49,929 bases of DNA from Methylobacterium crusticola (GTDB lineage Bacteria > Pseudomonadota > Alphaproteobacteria > Rhizobiales > Beijerinckiaceae): the NCBI RefSeq assembly GCF_003574465.1, contig NZ_QOWC01000030.1, positions 1 to 49,929 on the forward strand, given 5' to 3'. Below, one piece after another: positions 25,836 through 32,888 of this stretch. The notes below the pieces were generated by a model. That model saw nothing but the letters and a program-made list of their open reading frames with translations, had not been told where the DNA came from and ran no database searches. Within the stretch, counting starts at the first letter, position 1; the number at the start of each line of letters is the position of its first letter. The translations under genes were made by a program, and so were the position numbers.

Positions 25836-26288
25836 ATGCTGACCAACAAGGGGAAGTACGGCCTCAAGGCGATGGTCCACCTCGCCGGGCTGCCGCCCGG
25901 CGCCCGGACGGGCGTGGCCGACATCGCCCAGGCCCACCGGATCCCGAAGAAGTTCCTCGACGCGATCCTGGGCGACCTGCGCAACGCCGGCTTCGTGCAC
26001 AGCCGGAAAGGGCCGGGCGGCGGCTACGCCCTGGCGCGGCCGCCCGAGGCGATCCGGATCGGCCACGTCGTGCGGGTGCTGGACGGTCCGCTGGCGCCGA
26101 TCCCCTGCGCCAGCCGCACGGCCTACCGGCCGTGCGACGATTGCGAGGACGAGGCGCGCTGCGCCGTGCGCCTGGCGATGCTGGAGGTGCGCAACAGCAT
26201 CGCGGCCGTCCTCGACACCCTGACGCTGGCGCAGATGCGGGCGATGCCCCTCGCCGAGGTCGAGGCGAGCCTCACCTACCAGATCTGA
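25836..26288 (+). CDS. Rrf2-family transcriptional regulator, cysteine-rich
   Basis: A 150-residue winged-helix regulator. MLTNKGKYGLKAMVHLA and IPKKFLDAILGDLRNAGFVHSRKGPGGGYAL are the family DNA-binding blocks; the GPGGGY wing is canonical. Four cysteines in the effector region (Cys91, 100, 103, 109) fit an iron-sulfur cluster or thiol sensor as in IscR/NsrR/RsrR. The spacing is not that of classical IscR. The ATG at 25836 has GGGACGACG upstream; the longer frame overlapping the nitroreductase gene is shadow. It probably regulates the nitroreductase gene and itself. Confidence 0.9.
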   Translation: MLTNKGKYGLKAMVHLAGLPPGARTGVADIAQAHRIPKKFLDAILGDLRNAGFVHSRKGPGGGYALARPPEAIRIGHVVRVLDGPLAPIPCASRTAYRPCDDCEDEARCAVRLAMLEVRNSIAAVLDTLTLAQMRAMPLAEVEASLTYQI

Positions 26289-26415
26289 CCGCGCCCGAGA
26301 GCCGCGCGGGCGCGCCGGGTGCGCCGGAAGGGACCCGCGGGATCGATGCCGGTGCGGAGGGAGGGCACGGCTCCCGAGGCCGGCGACCGGCGTTGCCCTT
26401 CACCCGAGACCCAGA

Positions 26416-26458
26416 GCATTTTCCGGCGAAGTGGACACCGGTTCGCCGCAGAAAATGC
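26416..26458. repeat. Dispersed palindromic repeat, intact copy
   Basis: GCATTTTC pairs with GAAAATGC and the inner CGGCGAA with TTCGCCG, around a core containing GTGGACACC. The element has the same core as 18427-18468 and sits 85 bp before the NTF2-like gene. From memory this REP-like sequence is repeated many times in Rhizobiales genomes. It may act as an mRNA stem or a nucleoid protein site. Confidence 0.7.
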
Positions 26459-26543
26459 GGCAGAATCAAAAACCTGGAGCAGCGGCCGATTGCAGCGTGA
26501 TCGGATGCTGCTCTCGCCTTTCCCTGAAGAGGAGAGACCCGCC

Positions 26544-27050
26544 ATGCCGTCCGTCACGCGCCGCCTGCTCGCAGCCGCCCTCGTCCTCGCGGCGACGGGC
26601 GCCCGAGCCGAACCGACGCCCGCCGACGAGTGCGCGCAGGCGAGCCCGGCGCCCCTGCTGGCGCAGGGCTGCGCCGTCCTCGACGCGTTCATGACCGCGT
26701 TCAACGCCCGGGATCCGGCGGCCTGGGCCGCGACCCTGAACTTCCCGCACGTGCGCCTGGCCGGGCACGAGGTCCAGGTCTGGAACACCCCGGAGGACTA
26801 CGCCCGCGCGAACGACGTCGGGGAACTCGGCAGGAGCGGCTGGTCCCACTCGCGCTGGGACTGGCGCCGGCTCGTCCAGCAATCGTCCGACAAGCTGCAC
26901 CTCCTCGTCCGGTTCACGCGCTACGGCGCGGGCGACAGGCCGCTCGGCTCCTACGAGTCGCTCTACATCGTGACGCTGAAGGACGGGCACTGGGGCGTGC
27001 AGGCCCGATCGAGCTACGCCGGGGTGGCGGTGAAGGGCTCGGCGTTCTGA
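26544..27050 (+). CDS. Exported NTF2-like (SnoaL-fold) protein
   Basis: A 168-residue protein with a signal peptide (LLAAALVLAATGARA-E). The mature part begins with a short Cys-containing segment, then VLDAFMTAFNARDPAAWAATLNFPHVRLAG, a typical NTF2/SnoaL-like opening helix and strand, and ends with SLYIVTLKDGHWGVQARSSYA. Members are cone-shaped proteins that bind or isomerise small ligands; no catalytic residue pattern is recognisable here. ATG 26544 has GGAGAG upstream. It stands alone on its strand between an Rrf2 gene and a divergent lipoprotein. Function unknown. Confidence 0.75.
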   Translation: MPSVTRRLLAAALVLAATGARAEPTPADECAQASPAPLLAQGCAVLDAFMTAFNARDPAAWAATLNFPHVRLAGHEVQVWNTPEDYARANDVGELGRSGWSHSRWDWRRLVQQSSDKLHLLVRFTRYGAGDRPLGSYESLYIVTLKDGHWGVQARSSYAGVAVKGSAF

Positions 27051-27143
27051 CCTCGGCGCGGCGCCGCCCGTACCGTGCGGCCGCTGCCCCGCGGCGGGAC
27101 CTAGCCCGCGGCGGGACCCGGCCCGCGGCGCGGCCTGGCGGCG

Positions 27144-27671
27144 TCAGCAGCCCTGGCAGATGGGCCGCGCGACCTTGTCGCCCGAATCCAGGAGCCGGTT
27201 CATGACGCTCTCGCCGTCGTAGGGCGGCCTGCCCGCGTCGCGGCCGGCCGGGTCCTTGGCGGCCGCCACCTTGTTCGCCGGGTTCCTGGCGGCCGCAGGG
27301 GGGGCGGCCGCCTCGCCGGCGCGCCCCTCCGGCAGGCTCGCGGTCGTGTTCGGCCCGGACGCGTCGCGGGGCGCATCGTTCCGGGCGAGGCCGCGCATGC
27401 CCGAGGGCCACTGGAGCTTCGTCACGTCGGTGGGGCGCTCGACCGACCAGCGCTTGCGGTCGGCCTCGGACTGGCGCAGCGCCGCGAAGGGATCGACCGC
27501 CGCGACGCGCGGGCCGCGCGCCGCGGGCCGCGGGGTCCGGCCGCCGGGCTCGTCGTCGGCCGTCGCACCCGGGGGGATGCGCGCGTACTGGGCCGGCTCG
27601 TGGAACAGGCGCGCGCATCCGCTCGTCTGCAACAGGAGGAGGCTGGCAGCGGCCAGGCGTCTCATCAGCAT
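27144..27671 (-). CDS. Putative lipoprotein (175 aa)
   Basis: A 175-residue protein with a lipoprotein signal: basic MLMRR, hydrophobic LAAASLLLLQ and lipobox TSGC, so Cys19 is the likely lipidation site. The mature part is Pro/Ala-rich and low-complexity (RTPRPAARGPRVAAVDPF, AAAPPAAARNPANKVAAAKDP) with a short conserved-looking end (RPICQGC). No domain is recognised. ATG 27671 has GGAG upstream; ATG 27665 is also possible. Probably an outer-membrane or periplasmic tether. Confidence 0.68.
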   Translation of the reverse strand: MLMRRLAAASLLLLQTSGCARLFHEPAQYARIPPGATADDEPGGRTPRPAARGPRVAAVDPFAALRQSEADRKRWSVERPTDVTKLQWPSGMRGLARNDAPRDASGPNTTASLPEGRAGEAAAPPAAARNPANKVAAAKDPAGRDAGRPPYDGESVMNRLLDSGDKVARPICQGC

Positions 27672-28393
27672 GCATCACTCCACGGCTGGGCGTCGATCGC
27701 CGGCTGCAATCCCGGCCCGCGCGCGAACTTAACAATAAATCAAGGAGTGTGGCGAGTCAGGGTTTATACCGGAGGCGGGCCGAACGGCATTGTCCCTCGA
27801 CTGACGACGTGGCCCGCCGCGAGATGTCCTCGCGGCCGCTCCCTGCGATAAGGGGCGGATCAGCGGCAAATCGAACGCCGTGAGTCCAAACACACTTCGC
27901 GATCTCGCCGGCTCATCGAGGTTGCATTGCTTGCCGACCGGAGGTGTCGGAAAGACCGGCGCGGCTGCTGGCGAGGCGGCGGCCCGCGATGTGCTCGCGT
28001 GCGGCCGTGCTTTCTGTTGTCGCTGCGACCTCCGGCGGCTCGGCGGCGGCCGCGACGGCGGATCGCTCCGCGCGGCGAAGTCGACGCGGCGCCGAGGACG
28101 GGCGGGCGGAGTGCGTCGCCTTGACGTCCCGCGCCGTCATCGCGCCGCCCCGCCCCCCTGGATTTGGCACCGGATCCGCCGCGATGCTCCCGAGCCTTGC
28201 GCCCGGCGCGCCGCACAGGACGGCGACTTCGCCGGCCCGCACCCGGGCGGTGCGGGACGCGCCGGCGCCCGGGGGCCGGCCGGGAGCGGGACCGGGCGAC
28301 CTTCGTGCGCCGCGAAGGCCGCCTGCCCCAACCACGTCTTCTCCTCGCGCGTCTGCCGCGGCATCCTTCGCCGGAAGCGAAGGGGGAGAACGC
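27672..28393. other. Long intergenic region without a supported gene
   Basis: About 720 bases between a minus-strand lipoprotein gene and the SLC13 gene. The stretch 27725-27780 is AT-rich and includes AACAATAAATC and GGTTTATACC, a likely promoter zone. The rest is GC-rich with open frames on both strands, all without ribosome binding site or domain; one frame runs into the SLC13 gene as an N-terminal extension but has no conserved content. Confidence 0.5.
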
Positions 28394-29704
28394 ATGGGGC
28401 AGGTGTCGTCCGCGGGCGGGCTGTGGCTGCCCGCCGTGCTCACCGCCGCGACGATCCTGCTCTGGGCCACGGCCCGCCTGCCGGAATACCTCACGGCCCT
28501 GCTGTTCTTCGCCGCCGCCATGGTGCTGCGCGTCGCCCCGGCGGAGGCCGTCTTCTCGGGCTTCCAGTCCTCGGCCTTCTGGCTCGTGCTGAGCGGCTTC
28601 GTCCTCGGCACGGCGATCCGCCGGGTGGGCCTGGCCGACCGCATCGGCCGGCTCCTGGCGGCGCACCTCTCGGGCTCCTGGCCGCGCCTGGTCGGCGGCG
28701 TGGTGCTGCTGACCTACGCGCTCGCTCTCGTGATGCCGTCGAACATGGGCCGCATCACCCTGCTGATGCCCATCGTCCTCGCCCTGGCGGACCAGGCCGG
28801 GCTGTCCGAGGGCAGCGGCGGGCGGCGCGCGCTCGCGCTCGCCGTGGGCTTCGGGACCTTCCAGCTCTCCGCCAGCATCCTGCCGGCCAACGTGCCCAAC
28901 CTCGTCATGGCGGGCGCGGCGGAGAGCGCCCTCGGGGTGCACTTCGCCTACCTGCCCTACCTCCTGCTGCACGGGCCGGTGCTCGGCCTGCTCAAGGGCG
29001 CGGTGCTCGCCGCCTGCCTGTGCGCGCTCTTCCCCGCCCGCCCGCGGCCCGCGCCGCCCGCGCCGGCGCCGGCGCCGCTGAGTCCGGCGGAGCGGCGCCT
29101 CGGCGTCCTGCTCCTCGGGACGCTGGCCCTCTGGGCGACCGACACGCTCCACGGCGTCCCGCCCGCCTGGGTCGGCCTCGTCGCGGCCTGCCTCTGCCTG
29201 CTGCCGCGCGTCGGCTTCCTCACCGGGGAGGAGTTCGCCGCCGGCGTCAACTTCCGCACCTGCCTCTACCTCGCGGCGATCCTGGGGCTCGCCGCGCTCG
29301 TCACGCGCTCCGGGCTCGGGGACGTGCTCGGACGGGCGATCCTGGCGACGCTGCCCCTCGACCCCGCCCGGCCGGCCCGGGATTTCGGCGCCCTCGTCGG
29401 CCTCACGGTGCTGTTCAACTTCGTGGTGACGGCGAACGGCGTGCCGGCGCTGCTCACGCCCCTGGCGCGGGCTCTCGCGGACGCCTCGGGGCTGCCCCTC
29501 GTGACCGTGCTGATGGTGCAGGTGATCGGCTACGCCACGCCCCTGCTGCCCTACCAGGCGGCGCCCATCGTGGTCGCCATGGGGATGGGCAAGGTTCCGG
29601 GGCGGGACGGGGCGACGCTCTGCCTCGCCGTGGCCGCCGTCACGTTCCTGGTGCTGGTGCCGCTCGACTACCTCTGGTTCCGGCTGCTCGGATGGCTCGG
29701 CTGA
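28394..29704 (+). CDS. SLC13/DASS-family anion:sodium symporter
   Basis: A 436-residue inner-membrane carrier with about eleven hydrophobic segments. Two repeated halves show the re-entrant loops of the DASS fold: ALVMPSNMGRITLLMPIVLAL (SNT/SNM-type motif) and NFVVTANGVPALLTPLARALA. It likely imports sulfate, phosphate or dicarboxylates with sodium; ArsB/NhaD-type carriers share the fold, so the substrate is unclear. ATG 28394 has a strong GGGGAG ribosome binding site. A Pro/Ala linker (PARPRPAPPAPAPAPLSPAE) separates the halves on the cytoplasmic side. It is transcribed alone. Confidence 0.85.
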   Translation: MGQVSSAGGLWLPAVLTAATILLWATARLPEYLTALLFFAAAMVLRVAPAEAVFSGFQSSAFWLVLSGFVLGTAIRRVGLADRIGRLLAAHLSGSWPRLVGGVVLLTYALALVMPSNMGRITLLMPIVLALADQAGLSEGSGGRRALALAVGFGTFQLSASILPANVPNLVMAGAAESALGVHFAYLPYLLLHGPVLGLLKGAVLAACLCALFPARPRPAPPAPAPAPLSPAERRLGVLLLGTLALWATDTLHGVPPAWVGLVAACLCLLPRVGFLTGEEFAAGVNFRTCLYLAAILGLAALVTRSGLGDVLGRAILATLPLDPARPARDFGALVGLTVLFNFVVTANGVPALLTPLARALADASGLPLVTVLMVQVIGYATPLLPYQAAPIVVAMGMGKVPGRDGATLCLAVAAVTFLVLVPLDYLWFRLLGWLG

Positions 29705-29741
29705 GGGGCGCCGACCCGGCGGGTGCCCGCCGGCGTGCGGG

Positions 29742-29825
29742 TCAGTCGCACAGGATCGCGAGCGCCGAGAAGGCGCCGGCGATCAGGAGCGTGACCGAGA
29801 CGAGGAGAACCGAAACCGTGATCAT
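29742..29825 (-). CDS. Possible 27-residue single-TM peptide
   Basis: A tiny open frame encoding a single hydrophobic span (ITVSVLLVSVTLLIAGAFSA) ending in ILCD. No strong ribosome binding site (GCGAG). It follows a 62-residue exported-protein gene on the same strand by about 130 bp. Plausible as a small membrane protein but supported only by composition. Confidence 0.35.
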   Translation of the reverse strand: MITVSVLLVSVTLLIAGAFSALAILCD

Positions 29826-29958
29826 GGGGCGCTCGCGGCAGGGCGGCCGGACGCGGCCGCGGGGAACGGGATGCGGTGGGGGCTCGGGCGGAGCCGGGGC
29901 TCGCGCACGCAGGGGCGGCGCGCCGAGAGCCGGACGGCCGCTCACCCGGGGGATCGTC

Positions 29959-30147
29959 TCAGGCCACGCAGGTCGTCGTGATGTAGGGCCACGTCCGCGC
30001 CGGGCAGGGAGGCGGCGCCTTGCGGGCGACGGACAGGCGCGGGTCGGCGCGATCCGCGGCCGCCCTGGCGGGGCTGACGCAGAGACCGCAGAGGGCGACC
30101 AGCGCGATGGTGATCAGGAACGCGATGTCGTCGAAGCACTGGCGCAC
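29959..30147 (-). CDS. Small exported protein with a WPYI/Cys C-terminus
   Basis: A 62-residue protein: basic/polar start, hydrophobic signal (IAFLITIALVALCGLCV) with likely cleavage after ARA, and a mature tail ending CPARTWPYITTTCVA. Small alphaproteobacterial exported proteins that end in C...(T/V)WP(Y/N)I..C are common, function unknown; the two cysteines could form a disulfide. GTG at 30147 is favoured because GGGAGG sits five bases upstream; an in-frame ATG at 30180 would add 11 residues. It diverges from the TolB-like/TPR gene at 30382. Confidence 0.6.
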   Translation of the reverse strand: MRQCFDDIAFLITIALVALCGLCVSPARAAADRADPRLSVARKAPPPCPARTWPYITTTCVA

Positions 30148-30381
30148 GCCAACCTCCCGAATGCGATGGGCATTGCTCATTCGATGGCTTGCTTCTAAAG
30201 CTGCGCCATAACCGGAAGATTGCGCCGCGTGTTGCGTCGCCGGGACGACCGCCCGGCCGTGTTGCGTGGTGCGCGCACGGCGCTCGACGGGCCTCGCGGC
30301 AAGTCTCGCCACAGGTCGGGGGAGGCCGCTCGACTGCGGCGCTCCTTTGGGCGATAGGGCGGCCAGCACAGGTGATCACGG

Positions 30382-31611
30382 GTGACCGCCATGCGATTGT
30401 CGGACATGCCTCTTGCCCTGCCGGACCGGCCGTCGATCGCGGTGCTGCCGTTCCGCGACGTCGCCGACGCCGCCGGCGCGCGCAGCGTCGCGGACGGCGT
30501 GACCGAGCACCTCACCGAGACCCTGGCGTGCACGCCGGGCCTGTTCGTCAGCGGCCGCAACTCGGCCTTCACGGTCCGGCGCGGGGCGGTCGGGCTCGAG
30601 GAGGTCGGCCGGGTGCTGGGCGTCGCCTCCGTGCTGGAGGGCCGCGTCGAGAGCACCAGCGGGCGCGTGCGCCTCACCGCGTGCCTCAGCGCCACTGACG
30701 GGACCGGGGCGGTCTGGAGCGAGCGCTTCGAGGGCGACGAGGGGGCGCTCCCCGCGCTCCAGGCGGAGATCGTGGCGCGCACCCTCGCGACGATCGCCCC
30801 GGGCCGGCCCCCCGCTCGCCCGGCGGCCGCGCCGGGCCGCGCCGGAATCGGCATCTACGCGCCGTTCCTCTCGGCCTACGCGAGCTTCTCGTCGACCAGC
30901 CAGGAGAGCATCCGGCCGCTGCTGCGCTCGCTCGCGGCGGCCGCGCAGGCCCTCCCCGACGAGCCGCTGCCGCGCGCCCTGATGGCGCAGTGCCACACCT
31001 TCCTGATCGCCCAGGGCTGGAGCACGGACCCGGCCCGGGACGGGGCGGAGGGCCTGCGCTGCGCCCGCGCCGCCCTGGCGATGGCCTCTGCCCAGGACAG
31101 CCCCGCCATCCTGATGCTCGCCGGCAACACGCTCGCGTTCCTGGGCCAGGAATACGACGAGGCGCTCCGCCTGCTCGGGCGCTCGCTCGCCCTCAACCCG
31201 AACTCGGCGGCGGCCTACGAGCGCAGCGGCTGGGTGCGGTGCTACGTCGGCGAGCCGGCGCGCGCGGCCGAGCTCTTCCGCGCCGCCAAGCGCCAGAGCC
31301 CCCTCGACCGCGAGACCTTCCTGTTCGATTCCGGCCTCGCCCTCGCCCTGTGCATGCAGGGCGCGCACGAGGAAGCGGTCGCCTGGGCGCGCCGCGCGGT
31401 GCGCGACAAGCCGAGCTGGACGAGCAGCTACCGCATCCTCGCCGCGAGCCTCGCGGGGCTCGGGCGCCGGGACGAGGCCGCGGCGGCGGCAAGGGCGCTG
31501 CTCGCGCTCGAGCCGAGCTACCGCGTCGGCTGGGCCCTGCGCCTCTACCGCCCCTCGCCCGGCCGGGACCTGTTCGTGCAGGGCATGCGCGCCGCCGGCC
31601 TGCCGGAGTGA
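30382..31611 (+). CDS. TolB-like/TPR protein, copy 2
   Basis: A 409-residue paralogue of the protein at 7464, aligned end to end: RPSIAVLPF, DGVTEHLTETLACTPGLFVSGRNSAF, LSATDGTGAVWSERF, NPNSAAAYERSGWVRCYVGEP and the shared end YRPSPGRDLFVQGMRAAGLPE. As there, the adenylate-cyclase or winged-helix domain that usually precedes this module is missing. GTG at 30382 has AGGTGA upstream; ATG at 30391 is an alternative. The two copies are 22 kb apart in unrelated contexts. Role unknown, probably regulatory protein-protein interactions through TPR-like helices. Confidence 0.75.
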   Translation: MTAMRLSDMPLALPDRPSIAVLPFRDVADAAGARSVADGVTEHLTETLACTPGLFVSGRNSAFTVRRGAVGLEEVGRVLGVASVLEGRVESTSGRVRLTACLSATDGTGAVWSERFEGDEGALPALQAEIVARTLATIAPGRPPARPAAAPGRAGIGIYAPFLSAYASFSSTSQESIRPLLRSLAAAAQALPDEPLPRALMAQCHTFLIAQGWSTDPARDGAEGLRCARAALAMASAQDSPAILMLAGNTLAFLGQEYDEALRLLGRSLALNPNSAAAYERSGWVRCYVGEPARAAELFRAAKRQSPLDRETFLFDSGLALALCMQGAHEEAVAWARRAVRDKPSWTSSYRILAASLAGLGRRDEAAAAARALLALEPSYRVGWALRLYRPSPGRDLFVQGMRAAGLPE

Positions 31612-31660
31612 GGCCCGGTCGCTGATGCCGGGGGAGCCTGCCCGGGGGCCGCGGCGACCG

Positions 31661-32053
31661 TCAGCGCGCCCCGGGCGGCGCGGTGTCGGCCTTCTCCGTG
31701 CAGACGACCGGCCGGCCGCTCTGGTCCGTCCAGGTCACCTCGCGGCCCTTGCCGCGCAGCTCGCGGGTGCCGTCGCCGTAGCGGAAGCCCGAGCCGCTCG
31801 GCTGCTCGGGCAGCGTGACGGCCTCGCCGCCGGCCGGCACCACGCGCGCGGCGCGGGACTGGTCCGTGCCCGAGAACTCGACCACCATCGTGGTCTCGCC
31901 CGGGCACAGGAACTCGACCCGGTTCGGGGCCGCCGCCTCCATGATGCGCGGCCGAACGCGCTCCGCCTCGGCCGCGCCCGCCCCGGCCTGAGGCAGGATC
32001 CCGATCAGGATGCCGAGCAGCAGGGAGCCGCCCCTGCTCGTCGCGTGCGCCAT
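31661..32053 (-). CDS. MliC-like periplasmic C-type lysozyme inhibitor
   Basis: A 130-residue exported protein with a signal peptide (GSLLLGILIGILPQAGAGA). The mature domain matches the MliC family: a Cys near the start of the first strand (VEFLCPGE), the closing SGSGFRYGDGTRELRGKGREVTW block, and a second Cys (VVCTEK) that pairs with the first. MliC binds host c-type lysozyme, with conserved Ser and Lys reaching into its active site. ATG 32053 has GGAGGG upstream. It is on the opposite strand to the TPR gene and upstream of it is mucR. Confidence 0.8.
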   Translation of the reverse strand: MAHATSRGGSLLLGILIGILPQAGAGAAEAERVRPRIMEAAAPNRVEFLCPGETTMVVEFSGTDQSRAARVVPAGGEAVTLPEQPSGSGFRYGDGTRELRGKGREVTWTDQSGRPVVCTEKADTAPPGAR

Positions 32054-32153
32054 GGCGGTGTCCCTCCGGTTCCCGACGGGGAAACGCGCGACGGGCGCGC
32101 CGGCTGCCCGCGCGGGCGCCCGGATCGGCGGCCCGGCGGCCTGAGAGCCGCGC

Positions 32154-32654
32154 TCAGGCGGCCTTGCGGCCGCGGCGGCCCGGCTTCGCCCCCTCGGCCG
32201 GCGCGGAGACCACCTCGTCCGCGGCCGTGGCCTTGGCGGCCGCCGCGGCCTCGCGGCTGCGGCCGAGGCCGATGCTCTTGGCGAGCTCGGAGCGCTGCGC
32301 CGCGTAGTTGGCGGCGGTCATGGGGTAGTCGTGGGGCAGGCCCCACTTGCGCCGGTACTCCTCGGGGGTGAGGCCGCGCCCGGCGAGGTGGCGCTTCAGC
32401 GTCTTGTAGGGCCGGCCGTCCTCGAGGCTGATGATCGCGTCCGGCGTCACCGTCCGGCGGATCGGGACGGGCGGCGTCAGCGTCTCGGGCTGCGCCGCGG
32501 CGGGTCGGCCGAGTCCCCCGAGCGCGCCGTGCACGGTCTGGAGCAGGGCCGGCAGCTCGGCGGGCTGGATGTGGTTCCTGGCCACGTAGGCCGAGACGAT
32601 GTCGGCCGTGAGCGCAGTCAGATCGGCAGGTGCACCAGCGTATTCGTCGGCCAT
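32154..32654 (-). CDS. mucR: MucR/Ros-family regulator lacking the zinc-ligand cysteines
   Basis: A 166-residue MucR-type regulator. An N-terminal oligomerisation segment (LTADIVSAYVARNHIQPAELPALLQTVHGAL) precedes the DNA-binding core ISLEDGRPYKTLKRHL...YRRKWGLPHDYPMTAANYAAQRS. In Ros the zinc finger starts C-x2-C; here Ser and Asp occupy those positions, so zinc is probably not bound, as reported for some Mesorhizobium homologues. The tail is Ala/Lys-rich with GRRGRKAA, typical of nucleoid-like binding. MucR proteins repress or shape expression of surface and secretion genes at AT-rich, TA-rich sites and are usually autoregulated. ATG 32654 precedes an AT-rich intergenic region with an inverted repeat. 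Confidence 0.93.
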   Translation of the reverse strand: MADEYAGAPADLTALTADIVSAYVARNHIQPAELPALLQTVHGALGGLGRPAAAQPETLTPPVPIRRTVTPDAIISLEDGRPYKTLKRHLAGRGLTPEEYRRKWGLPHDYPMTAANYAAQRSELAKSIGLGRSREAAAAAKATAADEVVSAPAEGAKPGRRGRKAA

Positions 32655-32713
32655 TCAGGCATTCCTCTTCGAGACACGAAGCTAGAAGCACAGCCGATCT
32701 TCAGATGTCAACA

Positions 32714-32747
32714 CAGCCAGATCAGTTGCGAGCAATTGACCTGGCTG
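32714..32747. promoter_or_regulatory. Inverted repeat upstream of mucR
   Basis: CAGCCAG (32714-32720) and CTGGCTG (32741-32747) are perfect inverted copies with a 20-bp spacer that contains CAATTG, 60-95 bp upstream of the mucR ATG in an AT-richer region. Plausible autoregulation site. Confidence 0.4.
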
Positions 32748-32888
32748 CACGTTGGCTTGAAGTACCATTCCGATACCAGAGGAAGCCATGGCTCCGCGGA
32801 TACGTTGCAGACGAGGCGGGCATCCGGGACGGTGCCGCGCGCGCGCGGTTTCGCGCCGCGCAGGTTCGCGCCGCCTCACCTGCGCCGC

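Noticed and set aside
27944..28393. 150-residue N-terminal extension of the SLC13 carrier
   Set aside because: Low-complexity shadow; the ATG at 28394 has a strong ribosome binding site and fits the first membrane segment.
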